Of a stretch of 64,000 bases of DNA, positions 16,174 through 24,500 are shown piece by piece. The translations under genes were made by a program, and so were the position numbers. The notes below the pieces were generated by a model. The model ran no database searches and was not told the DNA's origin. It saw only the letters and a list, made by a program, of their open reading frames with translations. Every line of letters begins with the position of its first letter. The stretch's first letter is position 1. Source of the stretch: Azospirillum sp. OGB3 (GTDB taxonomy: Bacteria > Pseudomonadota > Alphaproteobacteria > Azospirillales > Azospirillaceae); contig NZ_JACHYN010000004.1 of assembly GCF_014192915.1 (NCBI RefSeq), forward strand, positions 186,001-250,000. The letters run 5' to 3'.

Positions 16174-17238
16174 ATGAACAAGCTGCTGTGGAGCCTCTCT
16201 CTCGGAGCGGCGCTCGTCGGCGCCGCTGGTGGTGCGGCGCTGGCTCAATCCCGGGACAAGACGGTCGTGATCGCGAATTACGGCGGCGCCTGGGCGGAGA
16301 CGCTCAACCGCATCTGCATCCAGCCCTTCACCAAGGAGACGGGGATCACCGTCACGCAGGCCGCGACGGAGGACTCCCTCGCCCAGATCCGCGCCCAGCA
16401 GACCACCAGGAACATTCTGTGGGACATCGCGCCCACCGAGCGTTCCGGACTGCCGGTGTCGCAGAAGAACGGTTGGCTGGAGCCCATCGACTGGTCGGTG
16501 GTCGACCCTGAAAACAAGCTGCCGCCGATCGCCCGCAAGACCCACGCGATCGGATCGGTGGCCTACTCCACCACCATCGGCGTGCGCACGGACAAGCTGC
16601 CGGAAGGCAAGACCTTCACCGGCTGGAAGGACTTCTGGGACGTCAAGCAGTTCCCCGGCCCCCGCACGCTGCGCAACTCCCCGGCGGAGAACCTGGAATT
16701 CGCGCTGATCGCCGATGGCGTGAAGCCGTCCGAGGTCTATGACGTGCTCCGTTCGCCGGAAGGCGTGGATCGCGCCTTCAAGAAGCTCGACGAGATCAAG
16801 CCGGCGATCACCGTATGGTGGACGAGCGGCCAGCAGCCGGTCCAGCTGTTGGCCAGCGGCGAAGTGTTCTACGCGACCGCCTTCAACGGCCGTATCCAGC
16901 AGTTGCAGAAGGACAAGCTCCCGGTCGCGCTGATCTGGAACGGCGGCTCGCTCGACGTCAGCTACTATTCGATCGTCAAGGGGGCCAGCAACGCCGCCGC
17001 GGCCATGCAGTTCATGAAATACTGCTGGAACGAGCCGCAGCGTCTGGCCGAGATCGCCCGCGCCATGCCCTACTCCAGCTTCAACCCCGACCTCTACAAG
17101 ATCCTGTCGGCGGAGGAGGCCAGGCAACTTCCGACCAGCCCGGAAAACATGGAGGTACAGTTCGCGCTGAACGCCGAGTTCTGGGCCGAAAACCTGCCGC
17201 GCATTCAGAAGCGGTGGGAAACGTGGCGTCTGCAATGA
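16174..17238 (+). CDS. Periplasmic substrate-binding protein, PotD/PotF-like
   Basis: Captures the transporter's substrate in the periplasm. The 354-residue product begins with a clear signal peptide (MNKLLWSLSLGAALVGAAGG then ALAQS). The mature protein opens with KTVVIANYGGAW, the hallmark of the SBP_bac_8 / spermidine-putrescine-like class, and includes YSTTIGVRTDKLP and WDVKQFPGPRTLRNS. The start at 16174 is set by AAGAGGAG eight bases upstream; the same frame is open further upstream inside the ATPase gene. Its stop overlaps the next start in ATGA, implying translational coupling. The acidic pocket residues that fix diamines in PotD and PotF cannot be assigned by eye, and the downstream CoA-ligase genes suggest the substrate is a carboxylate rather than a simple polyamine. 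Confidence 0.88.
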   Translation: MNKLLWSLSLGAALVGAAGGAALAQSRDKTVVIANYGGAWAETLNRICIQPFTKETGITVTQAATEDSLAQIRAQQTTRNILWDIAPTERSGLPVSQKNGWLEPIDWSVVDPENKLPPIARKTHAIGSVAYSTTIGVRTDKLPEGKTFTGWKDFWDVKQFPGPRTLRNSPAENLEFALIADGVKPSEVYDVLRSPEGVDRAFKKLDEIKPAITVWWTSGQQPVQLLASGEVFYATAFNGRIQQLQKDKLPVALIWNGGSLDVSYYSIVKGASNAAAAMQFMKYCWNEPQRLAEIARAMPYSSFNPDLYKILSAEEARQLPTSPENMEVQFALNAEFWAENLPRIQKRWETWRLQ

Positions 17239-18131
17239 GCGACGGCGTTTCCATGCCGCGTGATGGGATGGTGGCGTCGCGCCGACGGCGCACGCCCCTC
17301 TCGTCCCTCTGGCTGCTCGCCCCGGCGGCCCTGCTGTTCCTCCTGGCCTTCCTCGTCCCGGTGGGCGAGGTCGCGCTGTGGAGCCTGCAGGGCGACGCCG
17401 GACTGACGGCGGAGCATTACCGGGAAGCGCTTGGCGAGGGTCCCTACCGCACCATCCTGTTTGGAACGGTGCAGCTCGCCGCCGGCGTGGCCTTCGCCTG
17501 CATCCTGGCCGGCTACCCCGCCGCCTATTGTCTGGCGTCCTGCCCGCCGAGGCGCCGCACGATGCTGCTCCTCCTCATTCTGACGCCGCTTTGGGTCAGC
17601 GTTCTGGTGCGGACCTTCGGCTGGATCGTCGTCCTGGGCCGCGAGGGATTGGTGAACTCCATGCTGATCGGTGCGGGACTCATCGATGCGCCGCTCCAGA
17701 TGCTTTACAGCCGAGGGGCCGTGTACATCGCGATGGTGCAGGTGCTCCTGCCGGTCGCCATCCTGGTCATGTTCTCCAGCATGACGACCATCAACCGCTC
17801 CCTGCTGCTGGCGTCGCGCATCCTCGGCGCCACCCCGTGGCGTGGCTTCCTCCACGTCTTCCTGCCGCTGAGCGCCGGCGGCGCGGTCAACGCGTGGATG
17901 CTCACCTTCGTCCTGGCCCTGGGCTTCTTCATCACCCCGGCCCTGGTCGGCGGGCCGAAGGAAAACATGATCGCGAACATCATCGCGACGCAGATCACGG
18001 TGACCCTCGACTGGGGGCTGGGTTCGGCTCTCGGGGTGGTTCTGCTGGTCGCCGGCTTCCTGATGGTGGGCGCCGTCGCCCTGCTCTTCCGGCGCGTCAC
18101 CCGGCTGAGCGGCCATGGAGGGACGCGATGA
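17235..18131 (+). CDS. ABC transporter permease, PotB-like
   Basis: First inner-membrane subunit of the importer. The 298-residue protein has six hydrophobic segments, beginning with LLAPAALLFLLAFLVPVGEV near residue 27. The cytoplasmic EAA loop that contacts the ATPase is SRILGATPWRGFLHVFLPLS. The start codon overlaps the binding-protein stop (ATGA at 17235-17238), and its own stop overlaps the start of the second permease in the same way, so the two permeases are translationally coupled and probably made in equal amounts. It belongs to the PotB/HisM-like binding-protein-dependent transport family. Confidence 0.88.
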   Translation: MSDGVSMPRDGMVASRRRRTPLSSLWLLAPAALLFLLAFLVPVGEVALWSLQGDAGLTAEHYREALGEGPYRTILFGTVQLAAGVAFACILAGYPAAYCLASCPPRRRTMLLLLILTPLWVSVLVRTFGWIVVLGREGLVNSMLIGAGLIDAPLQMLYSRGAVYIAMVQVLLPVAILVMFSSMTTINRSLLLASRILGATPWRGFLHVFLPLSAGGAVNAWMLTFVLALGFFITPALVGGPKENMIANIIATQITVTLDWGLGSALGVVLLVAGFLMVGAVALLFRRVTRLSGHGGTR

Positions 18132-18928
18132 AACGAACGCTGTGGGAACAGTCCGGCCGCTACCTCCTGCCCGTCTATTTCGTCGGCGTCCTCCTCTATC
18201 TGCTGCTGCCGCTGCTGCTGGTGGTGCCGATGTCGGTCAGCGAGACGCGCTACCTCAAATTCCCGCCGACCGGCTTCACGCTGCACTGGTACGAGGACTT
18301 CTTCGCCACGCCCGGCTGGATCGAGGCGACCTGGCGCAGCTTGGTCATCGCAGCCGCCAGCGCGCTGCTCGCAACCGTCGTCGGCACGGCGGCGGCGCTC
18401 GTCCTGAGCCGCGATGGCCGCGCGGTGCGGATCGCGGGGCCGATCTTCCTGGGTCCGCAGGTCGTACCGGTCATCATTCTCGCCCTCGGCACGCTCCTCG
18501 TCTTCAGCCGCTTCGGCCTGTACGGCTCCATGGGCGGCATCGTGCTTGTGCACGCGGTCCTCGCGCTGCCCTTCGTCACGACGACCGTGTCGGGAGCGCT
18601 GCGCCAGACCGGCGACACGCTCGCCCGGGCCGCCCGGGTCCTGGGCGCCCGGCCGCACGAGGCGTTCTGGCACGTCACGCTGCCGACCATCCGGCCGGCG
18701 GTCATCTCCGCGGGCGTCTTCGCCTTCTTCATCTCCTTCGACGAGCTGGTCATCGCCCTGTTCGTCATGGGCCGCAACGAAACCCTGCCAATGCGGATCT
18801 GGGCCGACATGCGCCACGACCTGACACCGGTTGTCGCGGCGGTCGCGTCGCTGCTCATCCTGGCCACCTTTGCGGCGGTTTTCCTGAGCGACCGCATCCA
18901 GCGCCGCGCCGCACGGCGCGCGGGATAA
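18128..18928 (+). CDS. ABC transporter permease, PotC-like
   Basis: Second inner-membrane subunit of the importer, 266 residues. Six membrane segments are visible, starting with YLLPVYFVGVLLYLLLPLLL near residue 12. The coupling loop ARVLGARPHEAFWHVTLP is a good EAA motif, followed by AFFISFDELVIALFV, which is characteristic of PotC-type permeases. It begins in an ATGA overlap with the preceding permease. A 54-bp gap then leads to the CoA ligase, so the catabolic genes are likely in the same transcript. Confidence 0.88.
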   Translation: MKRTLWEQSGRYLLPVYFVGVLLYLLLPLLLVVPMSVSETRYLKFPPTGFTLHWYEDFFATPGWIEATWRSLVIAAASALLATVVGTAAALVLSRDGRAVRIAGPIFLGPQVVPVIILALGTLLVFSRFGLYGSMGGIVLVHAVLALPFVTTTVSGALRQTGDTLARAARVLGARPHEAFWHVTLPTIRPAVISAGVFAFFISFDELVIALFVMGRNETLPMRIWADMRHDLTPVVAAVASLLILATFAAVFLSDRIQRRAARRAG

Positions 18929-18982
18929 CCGGTCGCGACGAGCCACCCCTCATCTACCGGACCCTCATCTACGGGAAGAGTG

Positions 18983-20608
18983 ATGTTCGCAGATTTTCGC
19001 ACGGAAGAACCCGATGCTCTCGCCCGCCGTCTGGAAACGGCAACGCTTCCGGATTCGGTGTTCGACCTCCTGGCGCAGACCGCCGCCCGGTATCCGGACG
19101 CCCCGGCGTGGCGCTTCATCGACGACGGTGTCGAGCGGAGCTGGGGCGAGGTGCTGGCCAAGGTCGAAACCGCCGCCGCGGCCTTCGCCGCGCTCGGCAT
19201 CGGCCCCGGCGTGCATGTCGCGGTCATGGCCTGGAACCGGGAGGAGTTTCCCATCGCGTGGCTGGCGTTGTCCCGCCTGCAGGCGGTGATGGTGCCGGTG
19301 AACGCCACCTACACTTCCCGCGAGGTCGAGTATGTGCTGAAGACCTCGCTCGCCGCCTTCCTCATCCTGGAGGCGGAGTTCCTGCCGCATCTCGACGCGC
19401 TTGAGACGGTGTCGCTCCCCCCGTCCAGCGTCATCGTCATCGGCGATGCGGCGCTGGGCGGGCATCGCCGCTGGCAGGTGCTGATGGACGAGGCGCAGGG
19501 CCGCCGCGCACCGTCCACACCCCGCTCCGCCGACGCGGTCCTCAATCTCCAGTACACGTCGGGCACCACCGGCTTTTCGAAAGCCTGCATGCTGACCAAC
19601 GACTACTGGCTTTGCCTTGGCTGCAGCTCCACCGAGTTCTTCGCCACGGACCTGCGGCGCTTCTATGTGGGATCGAGCTTCTTCTACATGGTCGGGCAGA
19701 GGATCCTGCTGAACGCGATGGTGAGCGGCGGCTGCGCCTTCTTCCCGCGCAAGCCCGGCGCCAAGCGCTTCATGCTCGATGTCGCGCAGCTGGAGTGCGA
19801 CTACTGCGCGCTCTTCGAAATGGTCTACAAGCAGCCGGCCCGGCCGTCGGATGCGCACAACGCGCTCAAGCTGGCCACCATCTTCGCGTTCGGCCCCGAA
19901 AGCCACGCCGACTTCCAGCGCCGCTTCGACGTCTACGGGCAGGAGTTCTACGGCATGACCGAGATCGGCGGCGGCACCTACATGCCGGCGCACCGGATCG
20001 CCGAAATGACCGGCTCGGCCAGTTGCGGAGTGGTCGCCCCCTTCCGGGACGCGATGATCGCGGACGAGGACGGCAACCCCGTACCGACGGGCGCGACCGG
20101 GGAGCTTTGCGTGCGTGGCCGCGGCCTGCTGAAGGGCTATTTCGGGAACGAGGAGGCGACGGCGCAGGCGTTCCGCAAGGGCTGGTTCCGCACCGGCGAT
20201 CTGGCCCGCGTCGACTCCTCCGGGTACCACTACATCCTGGGCCGGACCAAGGACATGGTCCGCCGCAGCGGCGAGAACATTTCGTCCCGCGAAGTCGAGG
20301 TGGTGCTGCGCACGCTCGACGGAATCCAGGACGCCGCGATCGTTCCGGTTCCCGACGATTATCGCGGCGAGGAGATCAAGGCCTACATCCAGCTGGCGCC
20401 GGGGGTCGATCCCTCGACCTGCACGCCGGAGCGCATCGCCGATCACTGCGGGCGGCATCTCGCGGCCTTCAAGGTGCCCCGCTACTACGAGTATCGCGAC
20501 TCCTTCCCCCTCACGGATTCGCAGCGTGTGCAGAAGAAGCATCTGCTGGCGGAAAAGCCCGACCTCCGCGTCGGTGCCTACGACTGGCAGGACAAGATCT
20601 GGCGCTGA
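18983..20608 (+). CDS. Acyl-CoA ligase, AMP-forming (CaiC-like ANL family)
   Basis: Activates a carboxylic acid to its CoA thioester through an acyl-AMP intermediate. The 541-residue protein has the ANL core motifs: YTSGTTGFSK (P-loop, near 192), YGMTE (near 326), RTGDLARVDSSGYHYILGR and KDMVRRSGENIS, the hinge before the mobile C-terminal domain. The A10 region reads DSQRVQKKHL rather than the usual PKT..GK, but retains lysines that could act in adenylation. The ATG at 18983 follows GGGAAGAG closely; an adjacent GTG at 18980 would add one residue. It sits between an ABC importer and beta-oxidation-like enzymes, so it probably activates the imported substrate. Carnitine-like, crotonobetaine-like, DMSP/acrylate-like or aromatic acids are all possible. 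Confidence 0.87.
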   Translation: MFADFRTEEPDALARRLETATLPDSVFDLLAQTAARYPDAPAWRFIDDGVERSWGEVLAKVETAAAAFAALGIGPGVHVAVMAWNREEFPIAWLALSRLQAVMVPVNATYTSREVEYVLKTSLAAFLILEAEFLPHLDALETVSLPPSSVIVIGDAALGGHRRWQVLMDEAQGRRAPSTPRSADAVLNLQYTSGTTGFSKACMLTNDYWLCLGCSSTEFFATDLRRFYVGSSFFYMVGQRILLNAMVSGGCAFFPRKPGAKRFMLDVAQLECDYCALFEMVYKQPARPSDAHNALKLATIFAFGPESHADFQRRFDVYGQEFYGMTEIGGGTYMPAHRIAEMTGSASCGVVAPFRDAMIADEDGNPVPTGATGELCVRGRGLLKGYFGNEEATAQAFRKGWFRTGDLARVDSSGYHYILGRTKDMVRRSGENISSREVEVVLRTLDGIQDAAIVPVPDDYRGEEIKAYIQLAPGVDPSTCTPERIADHCGRHLAAFKVPRYYEYRDSFPLTDSQRVQKKHLLAEKPDLRVGAYDWQDKIWR

Positions 20609-20666
20609 CGCCTGCACCCCGTCTTCCTGTGAAAAAAGCCAACCGGCCTCGAAGAGGACTTCTGAC

Positions 20667-21434
20667 ATGCCCGAGATTACCGCCCAGACCGAGGGCGCGA
20701 TCCGCATCCTGACCATCTCCAACGAACCCAAGCGCAACGCGTTCGAAGGCACGATGGCCGCGGATTTCCTAGGCCACCTGAACGACGCGGACGGCGACGC
20801 CGCCGTACGGGTGGTCGTGGTGACGGGCGCCGGCACCATCGCCTTCTCAAGCGGACACGATCTGAATGAAATCGCCTCCGGCGCCCACGCGGCGACGAAT
20901 CTGGGAGAGGCTCCGTTCCTGCGCCCACGGGACATGAGGAAGCCGGTCATCGCGGCCGTCAACGGGCACTGCTACGCCGCGGCGCTGATCCTCGCCCTTT
21001 CCTGCGACCTGCGCGTCGCGAGCGTCAACGCGACGTTCGGGTCGCCGGGCGCCCGCCTGGGCATGCTTCCGGAGGGTGGGCAGATCGGCCGGTTGCCACG
21101 GCTGATGTCGTCCGCCCGCGCCTTGGAACTGATGCTGACGGCCAATCCCCTGCCCGCGGACGAGGCCTACCGAACCGGCTTCGTCAACCGTCTGGCAGAA
21201 AAGGGCGAGGCGTTGCAGGAAGCGCTCGTCCTGGCGCGTGCCATCGCCAAGAACGCGCCCTCGGTGGTGGCCGCGATCAAGGCCGGGGTGATCCTGGGCG
21301 AACGCGAGGGGATCGACGCCGCCGGCGCCTATGAAGCGACGGTCGCCCGCCGGCTGGAAAAAGCGGCGGACGCCCGCGAAGGCGTCAGCGCCTTCCTGGA
21401 AAAGCGCCCCCCCGTGTTCCGTGGCGGCGAGTGA
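20667..21434 (+). CDS. Enoyl-CoA hydratase/isomerase (crotonase) family protein
   Basis: 255-residue crotonase-fold enzyme acting on a CoA thioester. The oxyanion-hole segments are visible: AFSSGHDLNEI near residue 54 and VNGHCYAAALILALSCDLR near 97. Aligned with mitochondrial hydratase, the second catalytic acid (Glu164) is present in ALELMLT. The position of the first (Glu144, normally FGQPE) is Gly in ATFGSPGARLG. This substitution argues against simple hydratase chemistry; isomerase, hydrolase or lyase activities of the superfamily remain possible. The start is the ATG at 20667 after AAGAGGAC. It lies 58 bp after the ligase and 44 bp before the reductase, consistent with one operon. Confidence 0.83.
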   Translation: MPEITAQTEGAIRILTISNEPKRNAFEGTMAADFLGHLNDADGDAAVRVVVVTGAGTIAFSSGHDLNEIASGAHAATNLGEAPFLRPRDMRKPVIAAVNGHCYAAALILALSCDLRVASVNATFGSPGARLGMLPEGGQIGRLPRLMSSARALELMLTANPLPADEAYRTGFVNRLAEKGEALQEALVLARAIAKNAPSVVAAIKAGVILGEREGIDAAGAYEATVARRLEKAADAREGVSAFLEKRPPVFRGGE

Positions 21435-21478
21435 CGGTACCCATCCAACATCGCCTTCATCAAAGGGAAAGAACCACC

Positions 21479-22474
21479 GTGGCCGAGAACTTCACAGCCT
21501 TTGTCATCGAGGACGTCGACGGCAAGCCGAAGGGTGGCTTCACGTCGCTGACGCTGGCCGACCTGCCGGACAATGACGTGCTGGTCGAGGTCGCCTGCTC
21601 CACGCTCAACTACAAGGACGGACTCGCCGTTTCCGGCAAGGGCCGGATCGCCCGCAAGCTGCCGATGGTCGCCGGCATCGACCTCGCCGGCACCGTCGTC
21701 GAGTCCCGTTCTCCCGCCTGGAAGCCCGGCGACAAGGTCGTCGCCAACGGCTGGGGCCTGTCGGAAACGCAGTGGGGCGGCTACACCCGTTTTCAGCGTT
21801 TGAAGGCGGAGTGGCTGACCCGTCTGCCGGAGGCCTTCTCGTTCGAAGAGGCCATGGGCATCGGCACCGCCGGCTACACCGCCGCGCTGTGCGTGGACGC
21901 GCTGGAACGGTGGGGCGCCATGCGCCCCGGCGGCAAGGAGGTGCTGGTCACCGGAGCGGCCGGCGGTGTCGGCTCCGTCGCGGTGGCGCTGCTCGCCAAG
22001 CGCGGCTATCCGGTGGTCGCCTCGACCGGCCGGCCCGAAACGCACGATTATCTGCGTGGCCTCGGCGCCGCCGGCTTCATCGACCGCGCCGCCCTGCTGG
22101 AAAAGGGAGCGCCCTTGCAGAAGGAGCGTTGGGCCGGCGGTGTCGATTCGGTGGGCGGGCAGACGCTGGTCAACGCGCTGTCGCAGACCGCGTGGGGCGG
22201 TGCCATCGCCGCTTGCGGCTTGGCCGGCTCCTCCGATCTGCCGGGAACCGTCCTGCCGCACATCCTGCGCGGCGTCGCGCTGCTGGGCGTCGACTCCGTC
22301 ATGGCACCGCCGGACCGCCGCGACGCCGCCTGGACACGGCTGGCGCGCGACCTGGACCGGAGCGCGCTGAAGACGATGTACGAGGTGCAGCCTTTCGGCG
22401 CGCTGCCGGAGTTGGCGACCAGGATTCTCGCCGGAAAAATCCGCGGCCGCATCGTCGTCGACGTAACCCGTTGA
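21479..22474 (+). CDS. acuI: AcuI/YhdH-type NADPH-dependent acryloyl-CoA reductase family protein
   Basis: Medium-chain dehydrogenase/reductase without zinc sites. In its best-studied members it reduces acryloyl-CoA to propionyl-CoA. The 331-residue length is typical of AcuI/YhdH. The N-terminal STLNYKDGLAVSGKGRI, PMVAGIDLAGTV and GWGLSETQWGGY are strong family signatures, and the NADP-binding segment is VLVTGAAGGVGSVAV with STGRPE after the second strand. I start it at the GTG at 21479, preceded by AAAGGGAAAG; the frame is also open about 16 codons upstream but without a binding site. The gene closes the operon of transporter, CoA ligase and crotonase. The symbol reflects family membership; the actual enoyl-CoA substrate is inferred, not shown. 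Confidence 0.82.
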   Translation: MAENFTAFVIEDVDGKPKGGFTSLTLADLPDNDVLVEVACSTLNYKDGLAVSGKGRIARKLPMVAGIDLAGTVVESRSPAWKPGDKVVANGWGLSETQWGGYTRFQRLKAEWLTRLPEAFSFEEAMGIGTAGYTAALCVDALERWGAMRPGGKEVLVTGAAGGVGSVAVALLAKRGYPVVASTGRPETHDYLRGLGAAGFIDRAALLEKGAPLQKERWAGGVDSVGGQTLVNALSQTAWGGAIAACGLAGSSDLPGTVLPHILRGVALLGVDSVMAPPDRRDAAWTRLARDLDRSALKTMYEVQPFGALPELATRILAGKIRGRIVVDVTR

Positions 22475-22553
22475 GGAAGGCGTTGTTGCGTAGAACGCGC
22501 CGCGGACAGACTTCGCGCCTTCACCGCGGCCCCCAGGTCGGGCCGAACGGGCA

Positions 22554-23471
22554 TTACCGCCCTGTGGGGAACGGCGCCCCTGCGCTTCGCACCAAAGCCG
22601 CGAAGTCCTGTTCGGCGTGGTAGGACGAGCGGGTCAACGGGCTTGCCGAAACCATCCGGAAACCCTTGACCCGTGCCACGCGTTCGTATTCGGCGAACTC
22701 CTCCGGCGGGGCGTAGCGCGCCACCGGGTGGTGGCGCGGCGTGGGCCGCAGATACTGGCCGATGGTCAGGAAATCGACGCCCGCCGCCCGCAGGTCGTCC
22801 ATGACCTGAAGCACCTCGGCGCGCTCCTCGCCAAGGCCCAGCATGATGCCGGACTTGGTGAAGATCTGCGGGTGCCGGTTCTTCACCCGGTCAAGAAGGC
22901 GCAACGAGTGATAGTAGCGCGCACCCGGCCGCACCGTCGCGTACAGGCGGGGCACGGTTTCCAGGTTGTGGTTGAAGACGTCCGGCCGGGCATCGGCGAC
23001 GGTTTCAATGGCTCCCGTCTTGTTGCGGAAATCGGGGGTCAGGATCTCGACCGTCGTCGCGGGCGAGACGGCGCGGACCCGTTCGATGCAACGCACGAAC
23101 TGCCGGGCGCCGCCGTCCGGCAGGTCGTCCCGGTCCACCGAGGTGATGACCACGTGGCGCAGGCCGAGTTCCAGAACCGCTTCGGCCAAGCGGTCCGGTT
23201 CCTGCGGATCGAGCGCGTCGGGCCGTCCGGTCGCCACATTGCAGAAGGCGCAGGCCCGCGTGCACACGCTGCCCAGGATCATCACCGTCGCGTGCCGCTT
23301 GCCCCAGCATTCGCCGATGTTGGGACAGGCGGCCTCCTCGCAGACCGTGTGCAGGGCATGCCGGCGGACGAGGGCGCGGGTGTCCTCATGGGCACCGATG
23401 GACGGCGCGCGGGCCCGAAGCCAAGCCGGCTTCTCGGCCTGATGAACAAGCGCGGTGTGTGACGCGGGCAT
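22554..23471 (-). CDS. lipA: Lipoyl synthase
   Basis: Radical-SAM enzyme that inserts two sulfurs into octanoylated lipoyl domains. Both iron-sulfur cluster motifs are present: [12 protein letters not shown] for the auxiliary cluster and CTRACAFC for the SAM cluster. The C-terminal RSSYHA motif, whose Ser ligates the auxiliary cluster, is also there. The ATG at 23471 is preceded by GGAG at the right distance; a GTG at 23480 would add three residues. It is the last gene of the acetoin operon, 5 bp after a short ORF, and would lipoylate AcoC (Lys49) made by the same transcript. Dedicated lipA copies in aco operons are known; a housekeeping copy should exist elsewhere in the genome. Confidence 0.93.
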   Translation of the reverse strand: MPASHTALVHQAEKPAWLRARAPSIGAHEDTRALVRRHALHTVCEEAACPNIGECWGKRHATVMILGSVCTRACAFCNVATGRPDALDPQEPDRLAEAVLELGLRHVVITSVDRDDLPDGGARQFVRCIERVRAVSPATTVEILTPDFRNKTGAIETVADARPDVFNHNLETVPRLYATVRPGARYYHSLRLLDRVKNRHPQIFTKSGIMLGLGEERAEVLQVMDDLRAAGVDFLTIGQYLRPTPRHHPVARYAPPEEFAEYERVARVKGFRMVSASPLTRSSYHAEQDFAALVRSAGAPFPTGR

Positions 23472-23476
23472 GGCTG

Positions 23477-23575
23477 TCACTCCGCCGCGACGGCCGGGGC
23501 CGCCGGCGGCACGATGATCTTCACGTACCGGTCCCTGTTGTGTAGCAGCTCCTCGAACCCGCGCGAGACGACCAT
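23477..23575 (-). pseudogene. 32-codon ORF, apparent C-terminal remnant of a medium-chain dehydrogenase
   Basis: A short ORF with its own strong ribosome binding site (TTGGAGGAAACGAAC before the ATG at 23575). It encodes [20 protein letters not shown] followed by IVPP and an Ala-rich tail. The GFEELL..RD.YVKI pattern resembles the extreme C-terminus of zinc alcohol/butanediol dehydrogenases, which commonly accompany acetoin operons. The simplest reading is an in-frame internal deletion that kept the start signals and the last codons. Its stop lies 5 bp before lipA, so translation of this scrap may now serve to couple lipA translation. The family call rests on a short motif and should be treated as tentative. 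Confidence 0.5.
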
Positions 23576-23652
23576 GTTCGTTTCCTCCAATTATGTCGTT
23601 GCCAATTTTGCCGTTGAACGGTTCGCGTCGCCCCGATATCGCCGGGTTGCGG

Positions 23653-24438
23653 TCAGGCGAAGACCATCCCGCCGTCGACCAGCAGGGATTGGCCGGTCAT
23701 GAAGTCGGAATCGGACGAGGCGAGAAAGCGCGCCACCCCCACCAGATCCTCCGCCGTCGAAGGACGGCCCAGCAAGGCCCCGGCCGCGAACTGGTTGAAC
23801 GCCTCGTCCTCGGCCGTCGTCAGGCCGGTGTCGCGGAAGCCCTTGTCGATGATCTTCCACATCTCCGTCGCGACGACGCCGGGGCAGATCGCGTTGGCGG
23901 TGATCTTCTCCTTGCCGAAAGCACGCGCCGCCGCCTGGGTCAGGGCGACCACCGCGAACTTGCTGGCCGAGTAGTGGGCGAGCGGTTCGTACCCTTGCTT
24001 GCCGGCGATGGAGGCGGTGTTGATGATCTTTCCACCCCCGCCCTGCGCGCGGAAGGTCTTGATCGCCTCCTGCATGCCGATCAGCACGCCCAACGCGTTG
24101 ACGTCGGTGACGAAACGCCAGTCCTCCTCGGTGATGTCGAGGAAGGGCTTGGTCTGGGCGACGCCCGCGTTGTTGAAGAGGACGTCGAGGCGTCCGAAGG
24201 AGGCGACGGCCGTATCGATCATGCGGCGGACCGCGGCGCGGTCGCGGACGTCCACCGTGACCGCGACGGCGTCGCCACCCTTCGCGCGGATGCACTCCGC
24301 CACAGCACTCGCATCGTCCTCCGTGCGATCGGCGATGATCAGCCGCGCGCCGTCGGCCGCGAGCGCGCAGGCTATGGTGGCGCCGATCCCGCGGCCGGCA
24401 CCGGTGACGATGATGCTCTTGTCCTTGAGGGTGGGCAT
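23653..24438 (-). CDS. Short-chain dehydrogenase, acetoin(diacetyl) reductase-like
   Basis: NAD(P)-dependent SDR that probably interconverts acetoin with diacetyl or 2,3-butanediol. The 261-residue protein has the Rossmann motif TGAGRGIG at its N-terminus, NNAG ([11 protein letters not shown]) and the catalytic Ser-Tyr-Lys set in [42 protein letters not shown] and [11 protein letters not shown] are typical of BudC/acetoin reductases and sorbitol dehydrogenases of the same subfamily. The start at 24438 (MPTLKDKS) follows GGAGACGCACC; the frame continues upstream but overlaps acoC. It lies 62 bp downstream of acoC within the aco operon, which supports an acetoin or butanediol role. Confidence 0.85.
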   Translation of the reverse strand: MPTLKDKSIIVTGAGRGIGATIACALAADGARLIIADRTEDDASAVAECIRAKGGDAVAVTVDVRDRAAVRRMIDTAVASFGRLDVLFNNAGVAQTKPFLDITEEDWRFVTDVNALGVLIGMQEAIKTFRAQGGGGKIINTASIAGKQGYEPLAHYSASKFAVVALTQAAARAFGKEKITANAICPGVVATEMWKIIDKGFRDTGLTTAEDEAFNQFAAGALLGRPSTAEDLVGVARFLASSDSDFMTGQSLLVDGGMVFA

Positions 24439-24500
24439 GGTGCGTCTCCAAGGGCCGGCTTGAGAGAGAAAGCCGCAAGCCGGCCGGACGGGTGGAAAGG

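Noticed and set aside
14127..22474. Polyamine catabolism operon
   Set aside because: The importer is polyamine-type, but there is no aminotransferase, gamma-glutamyl or aldehyde dehydrogenase gene; CoA ligase, crotonase and AcuI fit a carboxylate better.
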